NCBI GenBank assembly: GCA_030248195.1
Contig: JASAND010006800.1
Location: 1-64,000 of the forward strand
Direction: 5' to 3'
Length of the DNA stretch: 64,000 nucleotides
From: Trissonchulus latispiculum
Lineage: Eukaryota > Nematoda > Enoplea > Enoplida > Ironidae
A program made the position numbers and the translations under genes. Each line of letters begins with the position of its first letter. Within the stretch, counting starts at the first letter, position 1. This document shows, piece after piece, positions 46,101 to 58,100 of the stretch. The notes below the pieces were generated by a model. The model made no database searches. It was not told the origin of the DNA and saw nothing but the letters and a program-made list of their open reading frames with translations.

Positions 46101-49100
46101 CGTGCTTCCTGGGGCTTTGACCAGCGTGCCAAATGGATTCTATTTCCCTGGGGCACCGGCTACACAAATGGAACTGGTGTCGATACTCGATATTTGTTGC
46201 TCAGTTAACGATGTAGCCACATAGACATCCTTAAATTGCCCCCGAGCGAAGGGCAGCCATCTGTAGAATCAGCTGGTCTGTTCTTGGATCAGATGGCATG
46301 GCCTTAGATCAGCCTCAACTTGCTAAGTCGGGTGTTGGGTTATCTGTGACTACATCTGGGTTCCGAAGATCAGCTCATATGGCTCTGACCGTGCTCCAGG
46401 AATATGATGAAGAAGAAGTATTTTACTGAAGTGTATGCTAGAATCGACTTGGACTTCAGCTTCCAATTCGATGAGTAATGGTTCGAATCCCCGTCGCCAC
46501 CGATATTGTCCTAATCCCCTTGAGCAAGAACGGATAATGCACACCGGTTGGCCAACCAGACTACTGCCCTTTGGTTGGAAAATAGGTTTCAATGCGGTGG
46601 GAAGGTAACTGCCATCTGTATTCTGGCATAACTCTTTACGGTGGGTCCTGGTCCTGGCCGCTATATTCCACAGATGTAGAACGTAGTCATCATTCTAGAT
46701 ATTGTAGTCCCATTATGTACCATTTTTCGGGGCTACTTCTTTCTTTGTTACAGATTGCGTCAATCGAGGGTATATATTATTGTTAAGCAGCAATCAAAGG
46801 CTACGTAATGTTTCCAGCATGTTCCAGAAAGCATAGCAAAATTTATTGCTTGTGCCGTTTACTTGCAGAGAAAAAAATGCCCTGTGGAATATGCTGCAGC
46901 TGGCTTGGTTTATCCAGGGATCGTTCCTGGGGTGCTCTTTGGTTGACCTTCAAAAGTCCGAAACGCAAGGATTTTTGAGGGGGACGCGAAATGTACTCAA
47001 AAAGTTGCGCTGTTTTATAGCACGCACCAGAATTTTGGTTTTTCTTGCAAAAATAAACAGGATTTTTAGACCTAATATTTTTGAAAATTTATTCTTCTGA
47101 GCTATATAATTTTTCAAGCAAAATTTTAGAACCAAAAGAGACACCGTCTGGTCTTGAGCAGAAGGTCCTCTATGGAGATCCCACTAAAGTAAACCCAGGT
47201 TTGCGAGTTGTCGGTAAATGTTTGCATTCAGAATTTAAAGAACTTTTCTGTTCTATTTATTTTATTTTAGGGAAGAGTTTCCGACATTGACACAGATCGG
47301 TGAAGGATTGTCATTGGTTTTGGACTCCTTAGGGTGGGTATCATATTGTGACAACTTTATGAACTGAAACTTTGTGTGCTTTGCGTGTTTTTGCGACATT
47401 TAATTTTTAAAAATTATAAAGGTTTTAAATTTGTACAAGTTGAGGTAAATGTTATTTTTTGAAATTCCCGTGCCTGTCGAATGATGCCAAATATGCCGAG
47501 AAAACGAACTTCAAAAATTTTCATTTTTCAAACCTATAGTTTTTGGTGTGTAGCGAGCTTGAAGGAATACGTATTATCTGCCAAGGCCAACTAGTCATTT
47601 TTACAAAATTTGCGCGGGCGGCAGGCGCGTTAACTTACCTTTCGAAAGAATGGAACATCCAACGTAAGATGTTGGGGCGAAAATGCTAATTCTTTGCAAC
47701 TCCCGGGGTCCCCCGTTGGGTTTGCCTTGGCCTACCCTATTAAAATCCTGGGTGCGAGCCTGTTACCCACCTACATATAGTCAGGGGGGGGAAGAAAAAC
47801 GTCAATAGGGAAGCAAGCCTCCAACTTTTTCTTCGCTTGGATTTGGATCGGTTTGAGTATACCGTTATGTACCGTGGGCAAATACCTATCCAATCGTATA
47901 TTCAAACTTCTCTTATACCTCACTCAGCTTTGGCAGTAACAGGATTTGTCCATGTTTTTTTACCCGCAAATCGGGGAAAAAAACATGGTGCGGGGAAAAA
48001 ACATGGCACGGATTTCTACCAACCAACCATTTAGAAGGTTTAAAAGCATTGTTTCAGCTGTTTTTAGCGTGCAAAACTACCTAGGCACCATTCTAACCTC
48101 ACAGCAAGCTTAAAACCAGATTTTTTGGTCAAAATGCTAAATCCGCCGTACCTAACATGTTTGGGCATGAAACCTGCTGAGAACTGGCCATAATATGCAG
48201 AATATCACTAGAAACAAGTTAGTTGTGTTAAAAATTGCAATATTCCATCATTTTTTAAGTTTTTTCAAAATTTTCATTTTTACCATAGAAACTTATGAAA
48301 CCTGGCATGTTGATGCTGCAAATCAAATTTTCGAGCTAGAAGCTTCAAAAATGCTCAAAGTTGGCATATTTTGAGGTTTTTAGTGGTTTTAAAGCATTCT
48401 CTTTCCTATAGAAGCATTAGTTACGCCTTCCTGAAGCATACGCAAAAATTTTAAAATTTGGTCACCATGTTTTTTCCCCGCTCTAGTGGACATGATGATG
48501 CAGCAATTCTGCCGTGGTACGCTCAGAACACAATGAGTGAGGTCGGTATAGAAAGAGTCTTTTGTTTCAGGGGTAGCGCAGTCTGTCGGTGCGTAAACAG
48601 CAATGATTTAGATTGGCACGATAGAGTCAATTTCTAAGACGGCAAGTCGATCGGACAGGGGAACGAATGATTTCACGCACGAAGCATATTTAAGACGGGT
48701 GGCAAAAGCAACTCCGTGGTTATGGGAGGTGCCACCGGAAAAGAACAGTTTATAGGAAGGCCTTCCTTTAGGGTCAGAAATAACAGTTTCACCGCTGTCA
48801 GTCCAGCGAGCTTCAGATATGACACAAATGCCAATATTTGAACGAAGCAGTTCATTGGCAAGTAATTCAGGTTTTCCAGACCCGCACAGAGTTCTGACGT
48901 TCCAGAAACCAAAAGAACAAATTCGTTTGGGTGAAATAAGAGCTTCGTCGGCTTCCCCGGACGCGGTAGCATTGAGATTAAGATTCATTGAGCGACTTTC
49001 CATATTGGTTTGTAAGACTGGGTTTCACGGGGTGCGCCACGCCGCCAACCCTCCTCCTTTACCCGGGCTTGGGAAAACCGGGTCACCGGGTCAAGTCTAA

Positions 49101-52100
49101 GTGACCCGGTTCCATCACTGATGTGTCAAGCGGGAAAAATCTCAAATTTCAGATTTTTGGCCAGAACTTTTTAGCGGTTTGACATATCGAAATGCTGATT
49201 CTACAGATAGCTAGGCTGGCATTTTTTAGTGGTGGGGGGTGGGTGGGTGGGTAATTTTCAAACCCACTGTAGGAAAAAGTCGGTTATATAATACATACGT
49301 ATACATTCCGTATGTATACAAAGAATGTCGATGGCATCGTTACTTTATGTTATTTAGGAAGTACTCATATCCGATAGTGCATAGTGCAAAATTTTGAAGG
49401 TGGATAACTTATTGGTTTGGCAACTTATTTCTACTTTGGTTTACATTTACAAAATGCCGCAGTCTTATTTAATTTTTTATAAATCTTGAACAAATTTTCA
49501 CCATAGCCATTCATTTAACAGTGATGAAGCATGTTAGTAAAAATTTAGCTGGCTCTTGGCAAAGTCAAAAATTTTTCAAATATAGTCAGGGGGGGAAAAA
49601 CAAATAGGGAAGCAAGCCTCCAACTTTTTATTCGTTTGGATTGGATCGGTTTGAGTATACCGTTACGTACCGTGGGCAAATACCTATCCAATCGTATATT
49701 CAAACTTCTCGTACACCTATCTCAGCTTTGGCAGTAACAGGATTTGTCCATGTTTTTTTTACCCGCGAATCGGGGAAAAAAACATGGTGCGGGGAAAAAA
49801 ACATGGCACGGATTTCTAGCAAGCAACCATTTAGAGTGGTTTAAAAACGTTGTTTCAGCTGTTTTTAGCGTGCAAAATTGCCTAGGCACCATTCTAGCGT
49901 CACCACAAGCTTAAAACCCGATTTTTTGGTCAAAATGCCAAATCCGCCGTACCTAACCTGTTTGGGCATGAAACCTGCTGGGAACTGGCCATAATATGCA
50001 GAATATCGCTAGAAATAAGTTAGTTGTGTTAAAAATTGCAATATCCCATCATTTTTTAAGTTTTTTCAAAATTTTCATTTTTACTATAGAAACTTATGAA
50101 ACCTAGCATGTTGATGCTGCAAATCAAATTTTCGAGCTAGAAGCTTCAAAAATGCTCAAAGTTGGCATATTTTGAGTTTTTTAGCGGTTTTAAAGCATTC
50201 TCTTTCCTATAAAAGCATTAGTTACGCCTTCCTGAAGCATACGCAAAAATTTTAAAATTTGGTCACCATGTTTTTTCCCCGCTCTAGTGGACTCAATGTG
50301 GGGGAAAACATGGTCATATTTTTTACTGGGTGTACGCAGGGGAAAACCACTATTGCCATGTGATAGAGCAAGTCAAATTATGCCTGCATGCCCATTTATA
50401 GTAGCCAAAGTTTGACAGTTGGTTAGATATAGACTTGCAAACTTTCGAAAATCCTTAGCATTTTGGCCAATTTTGGGAGGTCAACTTTGGTCAAGTACTG
50501 TACTTACAGAATCAAACTTAGAAACCAATCTGGTACTGTAGGGTATACTTCTAGACTTGCTCTTTCTAATGGGCTATACTAGGCAGCTGCATCTGCTATG
50601 GTTGGGGAGTAGGCGACCATGTTTTTTCCCCTTCTTTTCCGTCATGTTTTTACCCCCTCTGACTGTACCTTTTTGCTAGCGACTAGCTGTTTAGAATGTG
50701 CAATATTATGGGCGAGGATGTGGTTTGTGCCTCAGTTTGGGCAAGTTTTTTCATATATACATCAATTTTTCATCTTCCTTTCGCTGTGTATCGGAAAATA
50801 AAGCTAAAGACTAGTTTTAGTGTTTAAATGGTTAAGTGTGACCAGGAGCTGCGTTGACTGATTTTAAGGTGCAGCATGACCAGCGGCCGTCCCCGGTTTA
50901 ATTAAGCGCATCAAACAGCCCTTAGCTTAAAATAAGAACTGGCTTTATTGGAAAAATTCATTTAATCCTTCCATTGGGAGCTTTCAACAATGAAAAATAT
51001 ATAGGCGTAGATAAGGGGGGCGCCCCCGGGCGGTCGCACCCCCCGAAACCCATTTGCCCCCTTGAAAATTTAGCTAGCGGAGAAATTTTTGAGCTCGCGC
51101 GGAGCGCAAGCGTAGCATGTTGCACCGGTTTCTTTTCTGGAAAAGTAGTCTGAAATATTGGTTTCAACCTTTTAATTTATTTTTAAAAAACGCTAGTTCT
51201 AAACCAATACTAGAAGAAAAATTTGCGCGAAAGTTACTGTAAAAATGGGTTTAAGACGTAATATCTCTAAAAAATTTCTACAGGGGCCTGCGCTCCCAGA
51301 CCCCCGTTTGTCTCCGTTCCTTACTCATTGTATTGCTAATTGCAATTACTAGTTGGTACCCTGTCTCTTTAGTCTTGCAGATTGTGGCAATTGAAAAATT
51401 ATTCTGCAATTTATTCCGAAACTGATTAATACCTATAGCTCATAACTTAATAAAGAAAGTGCTCAAAATTAATTTCTGAGGTAGTCAAAATTTGAAAAAT
51501 TCTTTAACAGCCCTCAGACACCCCCGCGGGTCCTAGTTTTTTTGCGAAGTTATCTTCCTCCACAGCTCTTCCACGCGTACAATATTAACTTTCTTATTGT
51601 CATCCGCTGGTCTGAAATAAAACAGTAAGAAAGTGTTTAGAAAAAACTTGATTTCATGTTTCAAATATCAAAAATTCTGAACTTCTGGGGGTCAAAAGCT
51701 ATTTAAAGTTAAAATTTTTCCACTTTAATATTAAAGAATTATACAAAGTTTCTGGTTGTGTAGTAGTTTTTTGTGAAAATCTGAAAAACTTAATTTTATT
51801 TTTAAACAGATTGAAAGTTACGATGACTGTGGGACGCGGTAAAATTTTTTAAAATTGCTCAATTCCGGGGGAGGGAGGGATTCGCCCCACAGACCCCCCC
51901 TGACTTGCCAAAGATCCGCCCTCCCCGAAGCAAAGACCTATCTACGCCGGTATAAAAATAAATGTATAAAATACAAGTAATAAAAATGCTCACCCGGAGC
52001 ATGAAAAAGTAATATGGGTGGTGGTGAGGTTGTAAAATCAAGAGTCTTAATCAAGAGTTGTAGTCTTAAAAATGTTTAATATGGGGGCTAGGTTCAAAAA

Positions 52101-55100
52101 AAGAAGAGGACTAGGTTGTGGGCGAATTAATATGGGCACAGCTTCGCCGAGTAACCCATATTCGCGGACTGAAAAAGTTATATACATACGTATTACATTA
52201 CATAATGTACATATACCAGTGTTCATTTAGTTACGGTGCGTAAATAATATACAACTATGATAAACGAGTTTTAGTGGAAGCAAACATTTCTTTCGATAAA
52301 CTCTTAATATTTACTGTGCATTTTAACCATTGATAAGAAAACTATATTTCAACAATAATTTCAGGACTTTCTCCCACGATCTTCTATTTCTATTGAACCG
52401 TTAGCGTTACAATCATAGCCTTTTTTTTTCTAGTTGCCTGCCGTAGTCCAGCACAACCAAATTACTATATAGTTTACGTATATATAAGCAAGCAACTTGC
52501 AGCGATTGTTTAACTGCTGGAATTGTTATTATTGACTGACAATAATGGCATTGTATATGACAATCGCCATGGCGAAGCGTGAAAGCCCGCGAATATGAGT
52601 TGCTCGGCGAAGCTGTGCCCATATTAATTCGCCCACAACCTAGTCCTCTTCTTTTTTTGAACCTAGTCCCCATATTAAGCATTTTTAAGACTAGTCCTCT
52701 CTTGATTTTACAACCTCACCACCACCCATATTACTTTTTCATGCTCCGGAGGAGCATTTTTATTACTTGTCCTGCTGTCATTTTAAAGGATCCCTTTCCA
52801 GCAATGTGGCAATGGATACAAGGAGCTTGAACAGTGCCGTAGGTAGAGAAGAAAAGTGATTATATAAATATATAGTCATTTCCATCGGAATCGGCAATAT
52901 GTCCATTGAAAGGAGCGTAGTCGATTCACTATATATGCCCCCAACCAAAACGCCGAAAACCGCTGTCCAAGGGGGTTTAACCAGTGGTCAGTAGGCCCCG
53001 AGACCATAGTGACCACTGGTCACTTCCCTCGATTTCGGAAATATGCCCATTGAAACGAGCATAGTCGATTTACTATAAGTGCCCCCAACCAACACGCCGA
53101 AAAGCGCTGTTTTAAGGGGTTTGACCACTGGTCCATAGGCTCATAGACCGTAGTGACCATTGGTCACTTCCCTCGATTTCGGCAATATGCCCATTGAAAC
53201 GAGCGTAGTCGATTTACTATAAATGCCACCAACCAACACGCCAAAAAGCGCTGTTTTAAGGGGTTTGACCACTGGTCAGTAGGGCCATAGACCGTAGTGA
53301 CCACTGGTCACTTCCCTCGATTTCGGCAATATGCCCATTGAAACGAGCGTAGTCGATTTACTATAAATGCCACCAACCAACACGCCAAAAAGCGCTGTTT
53401 TAAGGGGTTTGACCACTGGTCAGTAGGGCCATAGACCGTAGTGACCACTGGTCACTTCCCTCGATTTCGGCAGTATGCCCATTGAAACGAGCGTAGTCGA
53501 TTTACTATATGTGCCCCCAACCAACACACCGAAAAACCCCGTTTTAAGGGGTTTGACCACTGGTCAATAGGCCCCATAGACCGTAGTGACCACTGGTCAC
53601 TTCCCTCAGATTCGGCAATATGCCCATTGAAACGAGCTTAGTCGATTTACTATAAATGCCCCCAACCAACACGCCGAAAAGCGCTGTTTTAATGGGTTTG
53701 ACCGACCACAGGTCAATAGGCCCATAGACCGTAGTGACCACTGGTCACTTCCCTCGATTTCGGCAATATGTCCATTGAAACGAGCGTAGTCGATTTACTC
53801 TAAATGCCCCCAACCAAAACGCCGAAAAACGCCGTTTTAAGGGGTTGACCACTGGTCAATAGGGCCATAGTGACCACTGGTCACTTCCCTCGATTTCGGC
53901 AATACGCCCATTGAAACGAGCGTAGTCGATTTATATACTATATATGCCCCCAACCAACACGCCGAAAAGCGCTGTTTTAAGGGGTTTGACCACTGGTCAA
54001 TAGGCCCCATAGACCGTAGTGACCACTGGTCACTTCCCTCGATTTCGGCAATATGCTCAATGAAACGATACGAGACCAGTAGTCGATTTACTATATATGC
54101 CCCGAACCAAAACGCCGAAAAATGCTGTTTATAGTGAGTTTTCCCTACTTTGACCCTGGTCGAGGAACCACGGGAGCCATGCTGACCAGTGGTCACTTCG
54201 GGCGGTATCGGCAGTGTGCTCATCGTTTTCAGCGACCCCGATTTACTACATATGCGTACCACCCCAAGGCCGAAAAACGCCATTTTTAGTGAAAGTGGAA
54301 CTTGAAAATGGAACACAACCGAAGGGTCAAAATAGCGAAAGTCCGACTTTGGGGCCTTGGCACAGAGCCGAAATTGGCAGTGTGCCAAAATGACCAAAAA
54401 AGGTTGCATGGGAGGACCCTGCCTACCAACATATAATAGTAGTATAGGACCAAAATGCCCATATCGTTCCAACACTGCGCTGACATAAGCACTTCCGAAA
54501 AGCGTTATTAACCGAGAAAAAACAAACGCACGGTAACTCCCGCCTAGTGCAAAATTTCGAAGTTCCGAATTTTAACCAAAAGTATGGTGGTACTTGTATA
54601 GTACTACTCGAGTACTTTACGATGGTAACATTTTTACCCCTCCCGGGCCTCTAATTAGCTGGCACCAGGCCAACACTGTCTCCAGGGGCCGCGCAGACGC
54701 CTTTATACCCATATTATGTAGGGGCGCTATCGCGCCCCTACATAATTCTGTGCTGAAAAAATGAAAAATTGTGTAACTTTGTGAAATATAAGTCCTAAGC
54801 CATATTGGTATGTCGACCAATTTTCTGACCCGGAGTTGGCTTGAGTTGAGTTGACACTGCATATTTTTGTTTACGGTCATGTAATATACTTACCTTTAGT
54901 CTTATTAGAAACTAACTTGCTTTTACGTCAAGACTAGTCTTCTAGTCTCTACGGAGATCCGCTGGCCATTGCTGTCCTCTTTCTGTGCATAGCACAGTCA
55001 GAGAGGTTTTGATAAAACCTTCTCTGGCTATGTTGCAGCACAGATAGAGCCGAGCTGGCTGTCCTTCTTGGACAACCAGGCAGGAGCTCCAGGGAATAGT

Positions 55101-58100
55101 TCTCCCTGGGTAAGAGCGCTCACCGCGCCCATTGGCTCTCTCCTGTTCGGACTAAGGCTACGCCTTAGTGACTGCAGGCAGGCGTTTTTCATTATTTCTT
55201 TATCTTTAGAAACTAACTTGCTTAATATTGCGAGTTATGAAATGCGTCACATGTCGAAGTGAAGCTCTACGTCTTCTGCATCGATCAGCTTTATTGTCGA
55301 ATGCTTAACTAGCTTACATTGGTAGTATATACGCTTATTTTAACGTAGCTATAATTTTTCCAAATTTTTCTCTTTCTCATTCATGTCAATCAAGGAGTAA
55401 CGTATGTGTGCACAAACAAAGTTTGACACGTCGCTTAAAAGCTCTGGAAACACACAGTCAGGTACGTATGTTTAACAAACACAAAATCCTGAAATACAAC
55501 CACACCAAATTTAAACGGTAAATACTGTACAGTATCAAGATTGTGCGCGGAGGTTAACTTCGGTTGAGACATCATGTATTTAGATCCTTGATAGGCACGG
55601 TGCCTAGGCTGCAGGCTGACTGCTTTAACGAGACATTTACATATTCAACACCTGTTAAAACTTATCATAACGTGTTACCGTTAACGTCTTTCTGTGTATG
55701 CATCAGATATTTACTGGTGCTGGGTGAATTTTAATGCGCACGGTTGAAATCTGCGTGTTTTCATACCTTCGCAATGATATGCCTGTGCTTTTTGAATGCT
55801 GTTTCGCTTCGAGTTGTAGCATAAGGGTTGTTCCTGATAGCATGGCTATAAAAAGATATAAAATTGTTTTGGCTTGCTTCTAGATGGGCGAACGCGTGTC
55901 CCCAATTTTTGTGGAAGCTTATGATTTTACGATTAAGCTTATGATTTATTTAACATATTTTATATATGTTAAATCCTTGAGAAGCTTTCGTACCTATATA
56001 ATACGTAATGTTTATGACATCGGTGTACAGCTCTAAAACTGGTTGTGAACCATATACATTGTTTTGGTGGAAATAATCAGTTGAAAAAGTTGAGAAAGGT
56101 ATTGTAAATTCATTTTAGCTAGAACGAACTAAAAAGTTTGTGAAATAATTCAGAGATTGCGCTGGTTTGTTCTGATGTAATTGAGGATAAGAAAATTCAG
56201 CAAAACAAAATTTAGTTTTCTCATAATGGTAAAGAGAAAGTTATCAGCAACGTTTTTATCTGAAGTGGCTTCTTAATTCTAAGTACTGAATGAGTATTAT
56301 TATAATCGTTACATTTTTGATGTCTCCACACGTACACGAAATCCCCGCCACGATTTTGACTAAATTAATGAAGCTTTTGGCAGCTTTGGTTTGATAATTG
56401 CTTTATACCCAGGCCAGATTTTAAAATCTGCAATCGCTTAATTCAATGTTGTGATGGAGATTTTATGTGCGCGCATATGCAGTGTGTATTCCTTGCAATA
56501 GCGAGCTAACTAGTGGTGTGGGACAAGTTAGCATAGCGTCATGTAGCTAACGTTACCTGTGCGTATTTAATATATAATTGTAGTTATAGTACGTAGTAAC
56601 AGCAAACAGCTCTAAGATTTTTAAGATTGAGGCATTTGGGGATGGGCTTAGGTAAATCTTATGTGTATAGTCCAGGGTATTTTTTAGGGATTTTTCTTGG
56701 GGGGATTTTTTGCAAAAATGGTATTTTTTCGCGCATTTTGCATGGTGAAACAAAAACTTCTCAAGAATAACAGGATTTAAGCTAAAAAAGCTATTTTTAC
56801 GATAAAATCCCCGCGAAGCCGGAAGAATTTTGAGAATTTGTTCATTTGTGGCAAAAATGTAGAACTCATTAAGAAGGAAGCCCAAAATCCCGGGGGGCTG
56901 TAAAAATACCCTGAATTAGTGAAGTCATAATTTCAGTCCTTTATATAGCTTTTGGTGGCCGTGCTTTTACGGCATGCTGTTGATGTGGATGTGCATATAT
57001 TGCAGAATTCGAGCTGTTGTTGCTATGGGTGACGGAGCTGGTGCAAATATTGTCTGCCGCTTTGCCGTGAGTCTGTTTTAGATAATTTTGTGGCTGGTTC
57101 GGGTACGTATGTAAGCCGTTTAACACTGACTTGGGAATGGATTCCTTCTTGATACTGAGAAGTAACGATTTCTGGTGACGTGTTTTATGTAATCGTTTGA
57201 TCTATGATGGAATTATAATGATTACCATATGTGCTTTGTGGGGCTTTGGGGGGGGGTTTCACCCTCTCACTCCCCCGCCCCCCACCTGGAGCCCCCCCCC
57301 CAGAGGGGTCCCTCACCCCCCTCCCAGAATCCGGATTTTTCCGGGTTTTTGGGCAAAAAAAGCCGGTTTTCCGGCGGCCTCTGTTTAGTTGGATTATAAA
57401 AAAATTGTAGGCATATCTTCTTTGTTTCAGATTGCGCATCCTCAGCGATGTATGGGGGTCATTCTGATTCATTGTACCTCAACCACAGCCGGTGTTTTGG
57501 AATATATCAAGGATAAGGTAAGCTGTCAGTTGTCACCCTCATCCATTCTGCATATTATTTAATACCCCGCTATTCTCCATATTAATAGCTTTTGAAGGAG
57601 TTTGGCTTTGTTCGATATACTGACATTTGGCAATGATTTTGTCCAAACACTTTCTTCGTGACGTTGACGTATATACTTGTCACATCTAGTATTTGTTTTT
57701 GGCTGTTTCTGGTCAATGGAAGTTGCTGCATTTTTAAAGGGTTTCGTCCATTTTGACTTTTATACGGGATGATTGGCGAAAGGTACCGTATTATGTAACA
57801 CAGTGGCCCCCATTCAGATTTTTGAATGCCTGTGCGATGACTTTTATACCAGCAAATTGCGAAGTTTTTTAGGAATCGATGACTAACCTGCATTTCTTAG
57901 TTCAGAGTCAATAGTTAGTTCTTTGGACAGACCAGCGGAAAATTGACACTGGTCGTCGAGCTCCTTGCTGTGATTTGAAATTTACCTTATTAATCGAAAA
58001 CTGCAATATATAATTAGCTTTTTTCCAAAATATCGACCATATTGTGTGTCTTTTTGGGTGCTGGGCGTTTTCTTAGATTACGAAAACATTCTAAATTGAC

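Larger units (their letters stand above)
52875..54746 (+). mobile_element. Helitron-like element 3 (array + tail + hairpin)
   Basis: A ~144-bp tandem array (52,875-54,075) is followed by the conserved single-copy part (54,080-54,712) and the terminal hairpin. The first bases of the single-copy part (TCGGCAGTGTGCTCATCG...CGATTTACTA) resemble the array unit, so the array grew from the element's own 5' region. Located in NDRG intron 4. Confidence 0.65.

Noticed and set aside
46480..46520. Second SINE family (B box plus CCTTGAGCAAG)
   Set aside because: No clear A box and no second copy in the window; mentioned only as a possibility in the intron entry.
52875..54075. CRISPR-like array
   Set aside because: Repeats are contiguous ~144-bp units without unique spacers, in an animal genome.
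54886..54896. ATACTTACCT, like the 5' end of U1 snRNA
   Set aside because: Only 10 bases match; the rest shows no U1 structure, and it lies outside the duplicated flanks.
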